64,000 bases of DNA. Source: Massilia putida (lineage in GTDB: Bacteria; Pseudomonadota; Gammaproteobacteria; Burkholderiales; Burkholderiaceae_D). The notes under the pieces were generated by a model. It was not told the origin of the DNA. It saw only the letters and a program-made list of their open reading frames with translations, and did no database searches. The position numbers and the translations under genes are program-made. The stretch is from NCBI RefSeq assembly GCF_001941825.1, contig NZ_CP019038.1, positions 6,634,001 through 6,698,000 of the forward strand, in the 5' to 3' direction. This document shows, in pieces, positions 18,545 to 27,908 of the stretch (position 1 is its first letter; each line of letters opens with the position of its first letter).

Positions 18545-20669
18545 GGTCATTCTCCTTGTTATGCGCATGGGCGGTGCTCTGCGCGCCCATCGAGTCCATC
18601 AGGAACTGCTGGGCGCTGAAGGCCGACTGGCTGCCGCGCGCCTTGCGGCGCTTGTAGCGGCCGTCGCTGCCCAGTTCCCAGGCGTTGACGTTGTCCTTCA
18701 AATAGACCTGCAGGCCCTCGCGCAGCACGCGTTTTTTCAGCGCGGGCGAGCGGATGGGGAATGCGACTTCGACCCGGCGGAACAGGTTGCGGTTCATCCA
18801 GTCCGCGCTGCCGAGGTAGATGTCGTTCTTGAGGTTGTTGCGGAAGTAGTAGACGCGCGTGTGTTCGAGGAAGCGGCCGACGACGGAGCGCACGCGGATG
18901 TTGTCCGACAGGCCCGGCACGCCGGGCCGCAGCGAGCACGCGCCGCGCACGATCAGGTCGATGCGCACGCCGTCCGCGGACGCTTCGTACAGCGCGCGGA
19001 TGACGGATTCGTCGGTCAGCGAATTCATCTTGGCGATGATGCGCGCCGGCTTGCCTTCGCGCGCGATCGCCGCTTCCTGGCGGATCGCCTTCACGATTTC
19101 CTTTTGCAGCGAGAACGGCGCCAGCCACATCGCGGACAGCTGCGTCGGCCGTGTCATGCTGGTCAGGTGGATGAACACTTCGTTGACGTCGGCCGTGATC
19201 TCGTCGTCCGACGTGAGCAGGCCGAAGTCCGTGTAGAACCGGGCCGTCGTCGGGTTGTAGTTGCCGGTGCCGAGGTGGGCGTAGCGGCGCAGGCCGTCCG
19301 GTTCGCGGCGCAGCACGAGCGCCATCTTCGCGTGCGTCTTGAGTCCCACGACGCCGTACACGACCTGTGCGCCGGCTTCCTCCAGCCGCTCGGCCCAGTT
19401 GATGTTGGCCTCTTCGTCGAAGCGCGCCATCAGCTCGACGATGACGGTGACTTCCTTGCCGCGCAGCGCGGCGTTGATCAGGGAATCCATCAGCTCGGAA
19501 TTCGAGCCGGCCCGGTAGATCGTCTGCTTGATCGCGACGACGTTCGGATCGGCCGCGGCGCAGCGCACGAAGTCGATCACGGGCTGGAACGACTGGTACG
19601 GATGGTGCAGCAGCACGTCCTGCTTGCGCAGCACGGAGAACGCGTCGTGCCCGCTCACGAGCTTGGCCGGGAAGCCCGGCACGTACGGCGTGAATTTCAG
19701 GTCCGGACGCGCATTGCTGTTGGCGATCTCCAGCAGGCGCCCCATGTTGACGGGGCCGTTGACGGTGAACAGGCGCGAGCGGTCGATCGAGAACTGGTCG
19801 AGCAGGAAATCGGACAAGTGCTTGGGGCAGCCGGCCGCCACTTCCAGCCGCACCGCGAAGCCGTAGTTGCGGCTATGGAGCTCGCTCTGCAGCGCCTGGC
19901 GCAGGTTCTTGACCTCTTCCTCGTCCACCCACAGGTCGCTGTTGCGGGTGACGCGGAACTGCGAGTACGACACGACCTCGCGTCCCGTGAACAGGTCCGC
20001 CATGTGGGCCTGGATGACGGAGGTCAGCAGGCAGTACGACGCCCCCGGCTTGTCCGACAGTTCGTCCGGCAGGCGGATCAGGCGCGGCAGCACGCGCGGC
20101 GCCTTCATGATCGCGATGGCGGTGCCGCGCCCGAACGCATCCTTGCCGGACAGTTCGATGATGAAGTTCAGGCTCTTGTTGATCACGCGCGGGAACGGGT
20201 GCGCGGGGTCGAGGCCGACCGGGGTGAGCAGCGGGCGCACTTCCTTGTCGAAGTACTGCTTGACCCACGCCTTCTGCGCCGCGTTGCGGTCCGAGCGGCG
20301 CAGCAGGTGGATGCCGTTGGCCGACAGCTGCGGCAGGATCTGGTCGTTCAGCAGCGTGTACTGGCGCGCGATGATCTGGCGGCATTCCTCGGCGGCGCCG
20401 TCCAGGTCGGCCTTGCCGGGGTCGGGCCCGTCGTGCGACTGGTGCTGCGCCAGCAGGGATGCGACGCGCACTTCGAAGAATTCGTCGAGGTTGCTCGACA
20501 CGATGGTGAGGAAGCGCAGACGTTCGAGGAGGGGGACGGACGCATCCTCGGCCTGCTCGAGCACGCGGCGATTGAATTCGAGGAGCGACAGTTCGCGGTT
20601 GAGAAACAGGTGCGGGCTATCGGCCGGAAGCGTGGCCAGGGCCTCGTCCGTTTTCAACTTCATGTCCAT
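18510..20669 (-). CDS. ppk: Polyphosphate kinase 1
   Basis: About 719 residues, the normal Ppk1 length. It makes polyphosphate from ATP and stores phosphate in the cytoplasm. Signatures are FLNRELSLLEFNRRVL at the N-terminus, LLHHPYQSF, KQTIYRAG and GLKTHAKM with the autophosphorylated histidine (about residue 446), and the second histidine in GRFLEHTRVYYF. The open frame reaches 20753, but the family starts near MDMKLKTDE, so I use 20669 (20663 is also possible). A PHO-box promoter lies upstream and sixA overlaps downstream. Confidence 0.96.
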   Translation of the reverse strand: MDMKLKTDEALATLPADSPHLFLNRELSLLEFNRRVLEQAEDASVPLLERLRFLTIVSSNLDEFFEVRVASLLAQHQSHDGPDPGKADLDGAAEECRQIIARQYTLLNDQILPQLSANGIHLLRRSDRNAAQKAWVKQYFDKEVRPLLTPVGLDPAHPFPRVINKSLNFIIELSGKDAFGRGTAIAIMKAPRVLPRLIRLPDELSDKPGASYCLLTSVIQAHMADLFTGREVVSYSQFRVTRNSDLWVDEEEVKNLRQALQSELHSRNYGFAVRLEVAAGCPKHLSDFLLDQFSIDRSRLFTVNGPVNMGRLLEIANSNARPDLKFTPYVPGFPAKLVSGHDAFSVLRKQDVLLHHPYQSFQPVIDFVRCAAADPNVVAIKQTIYRAGSNSELMDSLINAALRGKEVTVIVELMARFDEEANINWAERLEEAGAQVVYGVVGLKTHAKMALVLRREPDGLRRYAHLGTGNYNPTTARFYTDFGLLTSDDEITADVNEVFIHLTSMTRPTQLSAMWLAPFSLQKEIVKAIRQEAAIAREGKPARIIAKMNSLTDESVIRALYEASADGVRIDLIVRGACSLRPGVPGLSDNIRVRSVVGRFLEHTRVYYFRNNLKNDIYLGSADWMNRNLFRRVEVAFPIRSPALKKRVLREGLQVYLKDNVNAWELGSDGRYKRRKARGSQSAFSAQQFLMDSMGAQSTAHAHNKENDHGTDPVAPRRS

Positions 20670-20699
20670 TTTTCGGGAATATTTCACTCGTGGCAACAG

Positions 20700-20733
20700 A
20701 GTGTAGAAGCCGATTATGACAACATTGTGACAG
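20700..20733 (-). promoter_or_regulatory. PHO-box promoter of ppk
   Basis: Reading the minus strand, CTGTCAC (20733-20727), AATG, then TTGTCAT (20722-20716) match a PhoB site. After exactly 10 bp comes TACACT (20705-20700) as -10. Spacing is identical to that in the alkaline phosphatase promoter at 10383-10416. The ppk start codon follows 30 bp later. Confidence 0.78.
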
Positions 20734-20810
20734 AGAATCGTTTTTGAGGCCACGCAATGTCACGAATATGCATTGTGCATACGATTCCTGTCACAAACGG
20801 GGCCGGGGAC

Positions 20811-21683
20811 TTACACCGCCGGCTCCCTTACCCGCCTGAGATCATCCCTCGGCGGCCTTCCGAACATACGGCTGTACTCGCGCGTAAACTGCGACGGGCT
20901 TTCATAGCCGACCTGGTAGGCCACGGCCGCCACGTCGCGGCTGCTGGCCGCGAGACGGGCGCGCGCCTCGTGCAGGCGGATCTGCTTCTGGTATTGCAAG
21001 GGGCTCAGCGACGTGAATTCCTTGAAGTGGCGGAACAGCGACGACGCGCTCATGCCGCTCACGGCTTCCAGCTGCTGGGTCGACACGGGTTCCGCGTAAT
21101 GCTGCTGCAGCCAGCGGATCGCGCGGCCGATGCGCGACGCGCGGCTGTCGGCCAGGCCCACCTCGCGCAACATCGGGCCGTGCGGGCCGGAGAGCAGGCG
21201 CCACAGGATTTCCTTTTCCAGCAGCGGACGCAGGATCCGCACGTCGTCCGGATGGTCGAGCAGGGTGACGAGGCGCCCGACCGCGTCCAGCAGCTGGATC
21301 GACGCCGCATGCACGGCCATCGGCGCGGCGTCCTGCGGCGCCTCCGCTTCCGCCTCGACGATCAGGCCCGCGATCTCGGCCGGCCGCAAGGTGAGGGCGA
21401 CGCCGAGATACGGCTCGTCGTCGCTGGCCTCGACGACCTGCCCCGTCGACGGCATCGAGAGCGACACGATCACGCAGTCGCCCGGGCCGTATTCGTAGGT
21501 GCGGCCGCCGATCGTGGAGCGCTTGCGGCCTTGCAGGATCAGGGCGAACATCGGCTCCTCGATGCCGCTCATCGGCGCGGTCGGCGCCGTGACGGCACGG
21601 ACCCGCAGCCCGGGCACGATGCAATCCGGGCCGGTGCCGGCGTGGCGCATGGCGAGGTGTCTGAGATCGTGGAGGGTCATCAT
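20811..21683 (-). CDS. AraC-family transcriptional regulator
   Basis: 290 residues. The N-terminal domain (MFALILQGRKRSTIGGRTYE and the following barrel) is the AraC-type N-terminal region found in regulators of alcohol dehydrogenase and stress genes. The DNA-binding part has two helix-turn-helix units, in PVSTQQLEAVSGMSASSLFR and DVAAVAYQVGYESPSQFTRE, ending in the conserved FTREYSRMFGRPP. No partner enzyme is adjacent; upstream lies only a kinase remnant. Target unknown. The start has no clear ribosome site. Confidence 0.88.
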   Translation of the reverse strand: MMTLHDLRHLAMRHAGTGPDCIVPGLRVRAVTAPTAPMSGIEEPMFALILQGRKRSTIGGRTYEYGPGDCVIVSLSMPSTGQVVEASDDEPYLGVALTLRPAEIAGLIVEAEAEAPQDAAPMAVHAASIQLLDAVGRLVTLLDHPDDVRILRPLLEKEILWRLLSGPHGPMLREVGLADSRASRIGRAIRWLQQHYAEPVSTQQLEAVSGMSASSLFRHFKEFTSLSPLQYQKQIRLHEARARLAASSRDVAAVAYQVGYESPSQFTREYSRMFGRPPRDDLRRVREPAV

Positions 21684-22201
21684 GGTGTCGTTCGCTGATA
21701 AGTAAGGCGCATGTCGTTACGCGACAATGATCGTAACATGATCGCCGCCGTCAAGACACATATGCATAGGCGAAAGGATGATGGCTGGCCCGCAGGGACG
21801 CCGCGTGCCGGCCGGCGCCACCACGGTTGCCGCGGCGGGCGCTCGTAGGCCTGGCCCGCCGGCACCGCGAGCGCGACGAGCGTGCCGCCGCCCGGCGCTT
21901 GGCCGATGTCGAGCTGTCCGCCGATCGCGGCCGCGCGCTCGCGCATGCCCGCGAGGCCCCAGTGGCCGGGGCCGGGCGCTTGCGTGATGCCGCGGCCGTC
22001 GTCGCGCACGCGCAGCTCGAACACCTGTTCGCCGAACGCCACTGCCAGCGTCACCCGGGCCGCGCGCGCGTGGCGGAACGCGGTTTGCAGCGCCTCGCGG
22101 GCGATGAAGCAGGCTTCCTGGGCGTGCCGGTGATGGTCATGACTGGTCCCTTCAGGTAAGTGGCTGAAAGCAGGAAGGGGAAGCCCTCCGGCCCCGGTCA
22201 T
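21680..22201 (-). pseudogene. Remnant of a sensor histidine kinase (HATPase end)
   Basis: About residues 25-120 match the C-terminal ATPase domain of NarL-type kinases: EACFIAREALQTAFRHARAA (N-box), VRDDGRGI (G1) and GHWGLAGMRERAAAIGG (G2). The N-box asparagine expected in EALxNAxxHA is a threonine here. No dimerisation domain, sensor region or membrane helix precedes it, and the last 50 residues are unlike a kinase and run into the AraC gene. I read it as a decayed 3' fragment of the Y_Y_Y-type sensor kinases common in this family. No response regulator is adjacent. Confidence 0.7.
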
Positions 22202-22249
22202 TCTGCGCAGGGCCGCACCCGCGGTGTAGTCATACGAACGTATGGATAC

Positions 22250-23197
22250 TTACTCGGCGGTACCGCTTGTTGCCCGCTCGATCGGGCAGTTGAGGGCGAG
22301 CATGCGCGCGAGCGGCATCGAGGCGCGCAGACGCTCGCGCCACCACTTCAGCGCGGCGCCTTCCTCGCCCGTGCGCCACGCCATGTACAGCGTCTCGTCG
22401 GGCTTGGGTTCCTCGACCTCTTTTTCGACGAGGCGGCCGGCCGCGATGTCGGCACGCGCCCACGCCTCGGGCAGGAAGCCGAAGCCGAGGCCCGCCAGCT
22501 GGAATTCGTACTTCGTCTGCATGTCGGGGACGGACAACGTGTCCTGCCCGAACAGCAGGCCCACCGTGCGCGCCTGCAGCAGGCGGACGGAATCGGCGAC
22601 GGCCACCGCCCGGTGCGCCGTCAGCTCGGCCTTGCCCAGCCGGTGCCGCACTTGTGCGAGCGGGTGCGAGGGCGCGACGGCGAACACGAACGACATCGTG
22701 CCGAGCGGCTCGGCCGTGTAGCCGCCGCCGGACGGTCCTTCGCCGGCCGCGCCCACGAGCAGGTCGACGCGGCGGTCGAGCAGGCTTTCCCACGTGCCGG
22801 ACAAGGCCTCGCGCACGATGCGCAGCCGGGTCTGGTCGGCCACGTCGTAGAACGCGCGGATGTCGTCCCGCAGGCCGAGCGGCGCGAGGGCGGAGTCCAT
22901 GCCGATGGCGAATTCCGTCTCCCAGCCGGAGGCGACACGGCGTACGCGGCTTTCCAGGTCGCCCGCGGCCTTGAGCAGGTAGCGGCCTTCCTTCAGCAAT
23001 TCCTCGCCGGCGGGCGTAAGGACGACGCGCGGGCCGAAGCGTTCGAACAGCTGCACGCCCAGGTCGTCTTCCAGCTTGGAGACGGTGTACGAGATGGTCG
23101 AGGGCACGCGATACAGCTCCTTCGCGGCGGCCGAGAAGCTGCCGCGGCGGGCGATGGTGTCGACGGTGAGGAGGGCGTCCAGGCTGAGTCTGAGCAT
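22250..23197 (-). CDS. LysR-family transcriptional regulator
   Basis: 315 residues. The winged helix reads GSFSAAAKELYRVPSTISYT, then VSKLEDDLGVQLFERFGPRVVLTPAG. The effector domain starts about residue 92. YRVPSTISYTVSKLE is typical of the YhaJ-like subgroup. Flanked by a kinase remnant and a repeat, with no obvious target gene beside it. Confidence 0.9.
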   Translation of the reverse strand: MLRLSLDALLTVDTIARRGSFSAAAKELYRVPSTISYTVSKLEDDLGVQLFERFGPRVVLTPAGEELLKEGRYLLKAAGDLESRVRRVASGWETEFAIGMDSALAPLGLRDDIRAFYDVADQTRLRIVREALSGTWESLLDRRVDLLVGAAGEGPSGGGYTAEPLGTMSFVFAVAPSHPLAQVRHRLGKAELTAHRAVAVADSVRLLQARTVGLLFGQDTLSVPDMQTKYEFQLAGLGFGFLPEAWARADIAAGRLVEKEVEEPKPDETLYMAWRTGEEGAALKWWRERLRASMPLARMLALNCPIERATSGTAE

Positions 23198-23248
23198 GTG
23201 GGGGCTTGAGGAATCGGGGAACGCATCGTATCAAAAAAGAGCCGCCAC

Positions 23249-23392
23249 GTCGTTCCGGCGCAGGCGGGAACCGATACTGAGGTACCGAAGTCTGGAACCA
23301 GGCGCACCGCGTTATCCCCGACGTACCGAATCCTGTTACTCAGCATCGGGGAACAGCCCTGCGGGGCTGTTCCCGCTTGCGCGGGAACGACG
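23249..23392. repeat. Hairpin repeats GTTCCCGC-N4-GCGGGAAC and a GC stem
   Basis: Two hairpins of one family lie here: 23252-23271 (one mismatch in the stem) and 23369-23388, each with 8-bp arms and a 4-base loop. Between them, 23349-23374 forms a second stem of 11 bp (GGGAACAGCCC/GGGCTGTTCCC, loop TGCG) that overlaps the second hairpin, so the two structures are mutually exclusive. On the minus strand this follows the acyl-CoA synthetase stop and may end transcription. A third copy of the repeat is at 57897-57916. Confidence 0.65.
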
Positions 23393-23394
23393 GT

Positions 23395-25071
23395 TCATGC
23401 TTCCAGTCCGAGCTCGTCGGCCACCTGCTTGCGCAGCATGAACTTCTGAACCTTGCCCGTCACCGTCATCGGAAACCCGTCCACGAACCGTATGTAGCGC
23501 GGAATTTTGTAATGCGCGATCTGCCCCTGGCAAAAGGCGCGGATCTCGTCCGCGTCCGCCTGTTCGCCCGGCCGCAGCACGATGCACGCGCACAGCTCCT
23601 CGCCGTATTTCGGATCGGGCACGCCCACGCACTGCACGTCCAGCACCTTCGGATGGCGGTACAGGAATTCCTCGACCTCGCGCGGATAAATGTTCTCGCC
23701 GCCGCGGATCACCATGTCCTTCGCGCGGCCCACGATGCGGCAATAGCCGTCGGCATCCAGCGTGGCCAGGTCGCCCGTGTGCATCCAGCCGGCCGCATCG
23801 ATCGCCTCGCGCGTGCGCGCGTCGTCGCCCCAGTAGCCGAGCATCACCGAATAACCGCGCGTGAGCAGCTCCCCCGTTTCGCCGCGCGGCACGATGCGCC
23901 CATCCCCGTCGACGATCTTGACTTCCAGGTGCGGATGGATGCGCCCGACCGTGCCCACGCGGCACGCGAGCGGGTCGTCGACCGAGGTCTGGAAGCTGAC
24001 GGGCGACGTCTCCGTCATGCCGTAGGCGATCGTGATCTCGTCCATGTGCATCTGGCGCATCACGCGCTGCATCACTTCCGCCGGACAGGGCGAGCCGGCC
24101 ATGATGCCCGTGCGCAGGCTGCCCAGATCGAACGAGCCGAAATGCGGGTGGTCGAGCAGCGCGATGAACATCGTCGGCACGCCATGCAGCGCGGTGCAGC
24201 GCTCGGCCTGCACGGCGGTCAGCACGGCGGCCGCGTCGAAGCCTTCGCCGGGATACACCATCGCGGCGCCGTGCGTCATGCAGGCCAGATTCCCCAGCAC
24301 CATGCCGAAACAGTGGTAAAGCGGAACGGGGATGCACAGGCGGTCGCGTTCCGTCAGGCGCATCGCCTCGCCGATGAAGAAGCCGTTGTTGAGGATGTTG
24401 TGGTGGGTGAGCGTGGCGCCTTTCGGCGCGCCCGTCGTGCCGGACGTGAATTGGATGTTGACGGGATCGTCGAACTGCAGCGTGCGCGCGACCTCGTGCA
24501 GGCGCGTCATGTCGGCCGGGCTGGCGCATTGCGCCACCGTGTCGAAGTTCAGCATGCCGGGCGTGGCCTCGGGCCCCAGGCGGATCACGTGGCGCAGGTC
24601 GGGCAGTTTGGCGCTGCGCAGGTCGCCGGGCGCCGCGCCGTCCAGTTCCGGCACGAGGTCGCGCAGCATGCCGAGGTAGTCGCTGGATTTGAAACCGGGC
24701 GCCAGGATCAGCGCGCGGCAGCCGACCGTGGCCAGCGCGTATTCCAGCTCGGCGCGGCGGTAGGCCGGGTTGATGTTCACCATGACGAGGCCGGCCTTCG
24801 CGGTCGCGAATTGCGTGAGCACCCATTCCGCGCGGTTCTGCGACCAGATGCCGATGCGGTCGCCGGGGTTCAAGCCCAGGCCCAGCAGGCCGGCGGCGAG
24901 CCGGTCCGCCCGCTCGCGCAGCTGGCGCCAGCTCCAGTGCACGCACTGGTGCGGCACGACGAGGGCGTCGCGCTCGGGGAAGCGCGCGGCGATGCGGTCC
25001 AGGTGGGCGCCGATCGTGTCGCCGATGAGGGGGAGCGGATGCGCCCCGTGCACGTAACTGGCCTGTTGCAT
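23395..25071 (-). CDS. AMP-binding acyl-CoA synthetase
   Basis: 558 residues of the ANL superfamily: activates a carboxylic acid to acyl-AMP and then acyl-CoA. Core motifs: [19 protein letters not shown] (A3), [11 protein letters not shown] (A5), [17 protein letters not shown] (A7), [20 protein letters not shown] (A8) and the C-terminal lysine in [14 protein letters not shown]. Closest in style to medium/long-chain acyl-CoA synthetases of the FadK/AcsF type. The start at 25071 follows AAGGAGACGGAC; the frame from 25125 lacks this. The chain-length preference cannot be read. Divergent from the pirin operon. Confidence 0.92.
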   Translation of the reverse strand: MQQASYVHGAHPLPLIGDTIGAHLDRIAARFPERDALVVPHQCVHWSWRQLRERADRLAAGLLGLGLNPGDRIGIWSQNRAEWVLTQFATAKAGLVMVNINPAYRRAELEYALATVGCRALILAPGFKSSDYLGMLRDLVPELDGAAPGDLRSAKLPDLRHVIRLGPEATPGMLNFDTVAQCASPADMTRLHEVARTLQFDDPVNIQFTSGTTGAPKGATLTHHNILNNGFFIGEAMRLTERDRLCIPVPLYHCFGMVLGNLACMTHGAAMVYPGEGFDAAAVLTAVQAERCTALHGVPTMFIALLDHPHFGSFDLGSLRTGIMAGSPCPAEVMQRVMRQMHMDEITIAYGMTETSPVSFQTSVDDPLACRVGTVGRIHPHLEVKIVDGDGRIVPRGETGELLTRGYSVMLGYWGDDARTREAIDAAGWMHTGDLATLDADGYCRIVGRAKDMVIRGGENIYPREVEEFLYRHPKVLDVQCVGVPDPKYGEELCACIVLRPGEQADADEIRAFCQGQIAHYKIPRYIRFVDGFPMTVTGKVQKFMLRKQVADELGLEA

Positions 25072-25123
25072 GTCCGTCTCCTTTTTTACGCAGTGTAGCG
25101 CCGGATTGGCGTTTTCGGCGATC

Positions 25124-25190
25124 ATCGAAAAAATCGATCATAGCTCGCAAAACAACTCGTTTTTCTTCCTGTGAGGCAGCGACCATAATG
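25124..25190 (+). promoter_or_regulatory. LysR-type regulated promoter of the pirin operon (copy A)
   Basis: TCGAAAAAATCGAT (25125-25138, a near-perfect palindrome), CTCGTTTTT (25156-25164) and CATAATG (25184-25190) occur at the same relative positions as in 45224-45290. CATAAT serves as -10. The palindrome centre is about 65 bp before the expected start site, where LysR regulators place their primary site. The rest of the 25072-25295 gap shows nothing else. Confidence 0.6.
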
Positions 25191-25295
25191 CTTCTCATGG
25201 AAACGCGCCTTAGACGGTGGGCCGGCACGACGGCAGAGGCTGCAAGGCGCGACGTGTTCGAACGGTTCGAACACGCGATCATCAAGGAGAACATC

Positions 25296-25997
25296 ATGCT
25301 GACAGTACGTAAAAGCGCGGATCGCGGTGTCGCCAGTTTCGGTTGGCTGCGCTCGCAGCACACCTTCTCGTTCGGCCACTACCACGACCCGGCCCACATG
25401 CATGTCGGCCCGCTGCGGGTGATCAACGAGGACCGGGTGTCGCCCGGCCGCGGCTTCGACCCGCACAGCCACAAGGACATGGAAATCATCTCCTACGTGC
25501 TGGACGGCGCGCTGGAGCACAAGGACAGCATGGGCAACGGTTCCGTGCTGCGCTACGGCGACGTGCAGCGCATGAGCGCCGGCACGGGCGTCACCCACAG
25601 CGAGTACAACCACTCGGCAACGGAGCCCGTGCACTTCCTGCAGATCTGGGTGATCCCGGGCGAGACGGGCGGCGCGCCGGGGTATGAGGAGAAGCACTTC
25701 GATGCGGATTCCAAGCGCGGCACGCTGCGCCTGATCGCGTCGCACGACGGCCGCGACGGCTCGGTCTCCCTGCGCCAGGACGCCGCCATCTACGCGACGA
25801 TCCTGGACGGCAGCGAGCGCGCCGACCACGCGCTGCTGCCGGGCCGCCAAGCGTACGTCCAGGTGGCGCGGGGCAGCGTGACGGTCAACGGCCTGCTGCT
25901 GTCGGCCGGCGACGCCGTCGAGATCAGCGAAGAGGCCGTCGTCGCGCTGTCGGATGCCAGCGACGCCGAAGTGCTGCTGTTCGATCTGCCGGTCTGA
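25296..25997 (+). CDS. Pirin family protein (YhhW-like)
   Basis: 233 residues, bicupin. The N-terminal cupin has the metal ligands in FGHYHDPAHMHVGPLRV, FDPHSHKDMEIISYVLDG and GTGVTHSEYNH. YhhW-type pirins can oxidise quercetin, but the natural substrate is usually unknown, and pirins often appear in oxidative and electrophile stress regulons. The start at 25296 follows AAGGAGAACATC; the frame from 25188 lies inside the promoter. First gene of pirin-DoxX-OsmC-pirin. Confidence 0.92.
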   Translation: MLTVRKSADRGVASFGWLRSQHTFSFGHYHDPAHMHVGPLRVINEDRVSPGRGFDPHSHKDMEIISYVLDGALEHKDSMGNGSVLRYGDVQRMSAGTGVTHSEYNHSATEPVHFLQIWVIPGETGGAPGYEEKHFDADSKRGTLRLIASHDGRDGSVSLRQDAAIYATILDGSERADHALLPGRQAYVQVARGSVTVNGLLLSAGDAVEISEEAVVALSDASDAEVLLFDLPV

Positions 25998-26047
25998 ACC
26001 CAAGGTCATTCAACGAGTCAAACGCAACGATATTCAAGGAGAAGCAC

Positions 26048-26467
26048 ATGGAAACCACTAAACTCTATCCCGTCGGCCGCGCCCTGGTGGGCGTCCTGTT
26101 CCTGGCCTCGGGCATCAACAAGATCCTCGGCTTCGGCTATGTGGCCGGCTGGATGAACAGCCTGGGCATCCCGGCGGCCGGCTTGCTGCTGGCGGGCGCG
26201 ATCCTGCTCGAGATCGGCGGCGGCCTCGCGCTCGTCACCGGAGTCCGGGCGAAGACCGCGGCGCTGGCGCTCGCGTTGTTCACGGTGCCGGTGACGCTGA
26301 TCTTCCACGGCTTCTGGCATGCGGATGCGGCCGAATTCCAGAATCAGCTGAACCACTTCCTCAAGAACGTGGCGATCTTCGGCGGGTTGCTGGCCCTGTT
26401 CGACTTCGAGCGCCAGCGCGAGACCGGCGCCGCGCGGGTCGACGCGCTGCGCAGCCGGGCGGCTTGA
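26048..26467 (+). CDS. DoxX family membrane protein
   Basis: 139 residues with four hydrophobic helices (GRALVGVLFLASGINKILGF, AAGLLLAGAILLEIGGGLAL, AALALALFTVPVTLIFHGFW and a last one near residue 112). This is the DoxX/YphA layout of an inner-membrane protein, often quinone-related. LFLASGINKI near the start is a family mark. AAGGAGAAGCAC precedes the ATG. Member of the pirin operon; a role in quinone or redox stress is inferred from company. Confidence 0.88.
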   Translation: METTKLYPVGRALVGVLFLASGINKILGFGYVAGWMNSLGIPAAGLLLAGAILLEIGGGLALVTGVRAKTAALALALFTVPVTLIFHGFWHADAAEFQNQLNHFLKNVAIFGGLLALFDFERQRETGAARVDALRSRAA

Positions 26468-26577
26468 GGCAGCGAACGCGCCGCGGCCGGCGGCGCGCCT
26501 GACGTACAATTTGTCCGCGACCTGGCGTACACGGGTGGCGGACATCCACGCAATGCATGAGACGAGGAGAACAAGCC

Positions 26578-26961
26578 ATGGAAGTGACGACGCATCGCGG
26601 CACCGGACCGCTGCAGCAGGTGATCGAGATCGGCAAACACCGCATCCTGACGGACGTGAAGCCGGAATTCGGCGGCGAGGACAGCGGCCCGGAACCGCAC
26701 GACATCCTGGCCGCGGCGCTGGCGGCCTGCACGACGCTCACCGTGAGCCTGTACGCCAAGCGCAAGGGCTATCCGCTGGACGACGTGAAAGTCTCGATCA
26801 AGCATGGCCAGGAAGGCGCGGCCTACGCCCTGCACCGCACCATCGAATACATCGGGGCGCTGGACGACGACACCAAGGCGCGCCTGACGGACATCGCCAA
26901 CAAATGCCCGGTGCACAAGACCTTGTCGGGCACCATCCAGATCACCACGGAGGCCTTCTAG
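26578..26961 (+). CDS. OsmC family protein
   Basis: 127 residues. [20 protein letters not shown] carries the first peroxidatic-type cysteine region and [11 protein letters not shown] the second, so the Cys pair of OsmC/Ohr-like hydroperoxide reductases is present. The open frame starts at 26557, but GAGGAGAACAAGCC leads to the ATG at 26578. Third gene of the operon, one base before the second pirin. Likely removes organic hydroperoxides. Confidence 0.9.
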   Translation: MEVTTHRGTGPLQQVIEIGKHRILTDVKPEFGGEDSGPEPHDILAAALAACTTLTVSLYAKRKGYPLDDVKVSIKHGQEGAAYALHRTIEYIGALDDDTKARLTDIANKCPVHKTLSGTIQITTEAF

Positions 26962-26962
26962 C

Positions 26963-27883
26963 ATGAGCACGTTCGATCACGACAACCTGGAAACCGTCGT
27001 CGTCCCCCGCACGCACGACCTGGGCGGCGGCTTCGAAGTGCGGCGCGCGCTGCCCCACAAGGACCGGCGCATGGTGGGCCCGTTCGTCTTCCTCGACCAG
27101 ATGGGACCCCACGTGTTCCATGCCGGCGAAGGCATCGACGTGCGCCCGCATCCGCATATCGGCCTGGCCACCGTCACGTATCTGCTGGACGGCCAGATCC
27201 GCCACCGCGACAGCCTCGGCACCGTGCAGGACATCAAGCCGGGCGAAGTGAACTGGATGACGGCCGGGCGGGGCATCGTTCACTCGGAACGCACCGGGCC
27301 GGACCTCCGGGCCGCCGGTTCGAACCTGTTCGGGCTGCAGTGCTGGGTGGCGCTGCCGCAGGCGAAGGAAGAATGCGATCCGGCGTTCTCGCACACGGGG
27401 TCGCAGGAACTGCCGATCCTCGACGGCGACGGCGCCACCGCGCGCATCATCGCCGGCAGCTATTTCGGCAAGACGTCGCCCGTGCCCGTGCAATCGCCGC
27501 TGTTCTATGTCGACCTGGCCCTGCAGCCGGGCGCGCGGCTGACGCTGCCGGCCGAGTATCCGGAACAGGCGCTGTATGTGGTGGACGGCACGCTCGACCT
27601 GGGCCGCGACGGCCGCTTCGAACAGGGCCAGCTGCTCGTGCTGAAACCGGGCGCCACGGTCACGCTCGCGGCGACGGAGAACGCCGGCGCCCGCGTGATG
27701 CTGCTGGGCGGCGAACCGATGGACGGTCCGCGCTACCTGACGTGGAATTTCGTGTCCAGCTCGGCCGACCGCATCGAGCAGGCGAAGGAAGACTGGAAAG
27801 CCATGCGCTTCCCGCACGTGCCGGGCGAGACCGAATTCATCCCGCTGCCCGATCTGCCGGGCCGGCCCGTGCGCTATCCCTGA
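26963..27883 (+). CDS. Pirin family protein
   Basis: 306 residues, longer than the first pirin. Cupin ligands lie in [35 protein letters not shown] and [10 protein letters not shown]. The C-terminal pirin domain follows from about residue 185, with VVDGTLDLG and [20 protein letters not shown], which marks the YhaK/Pirin_C group. One base separates it from OsmC, so it closes the operon. Its metal and substrate are not known. Confidence 0.92.
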   Translation: MSTFDHDNLETVVVPRTHDLGGGFEVRRALPHKDRRMVGPFVFLDQMGPHVFHAGEGIDVRPHPHIGLATVTYLLDGQIRHRDSLGTVQDIKPGEVNWMTAGRGIVHSERTGPDLRAAGSNLFGLQCWVALPQAKEECDPAFSHTGSQELPILDGDGATARIIAGSYFGKTSPVPVQSPLFYVDLALQPGARLTLPAEYPEQALYVVDGTLDLGRDGRFEQGQLLVLKPGATVTLAATENAGARVMLLGGEPMDGPRYLTWNFVSSSADRIEQAKEDWKAMRFPHVPGETEFIPLPDLPGRPVRYP

Positions 27884-27908
27884 ACCGGGCCCTGAATCCA
27901 GCCCTGAC

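Noticed and set aside
18255..20747. 830-residue plus-strand frame over sixA and ppk
   Set aside because: Antisense shadow. The minus strand encodes the clear Ppk1 and SixA motifs.
20757..20805. Two TGTCAC words near 20759 and 20789 as a further PHO box
   Set aside because: They are about 25 bases apart, not 4, with no -10 in register.
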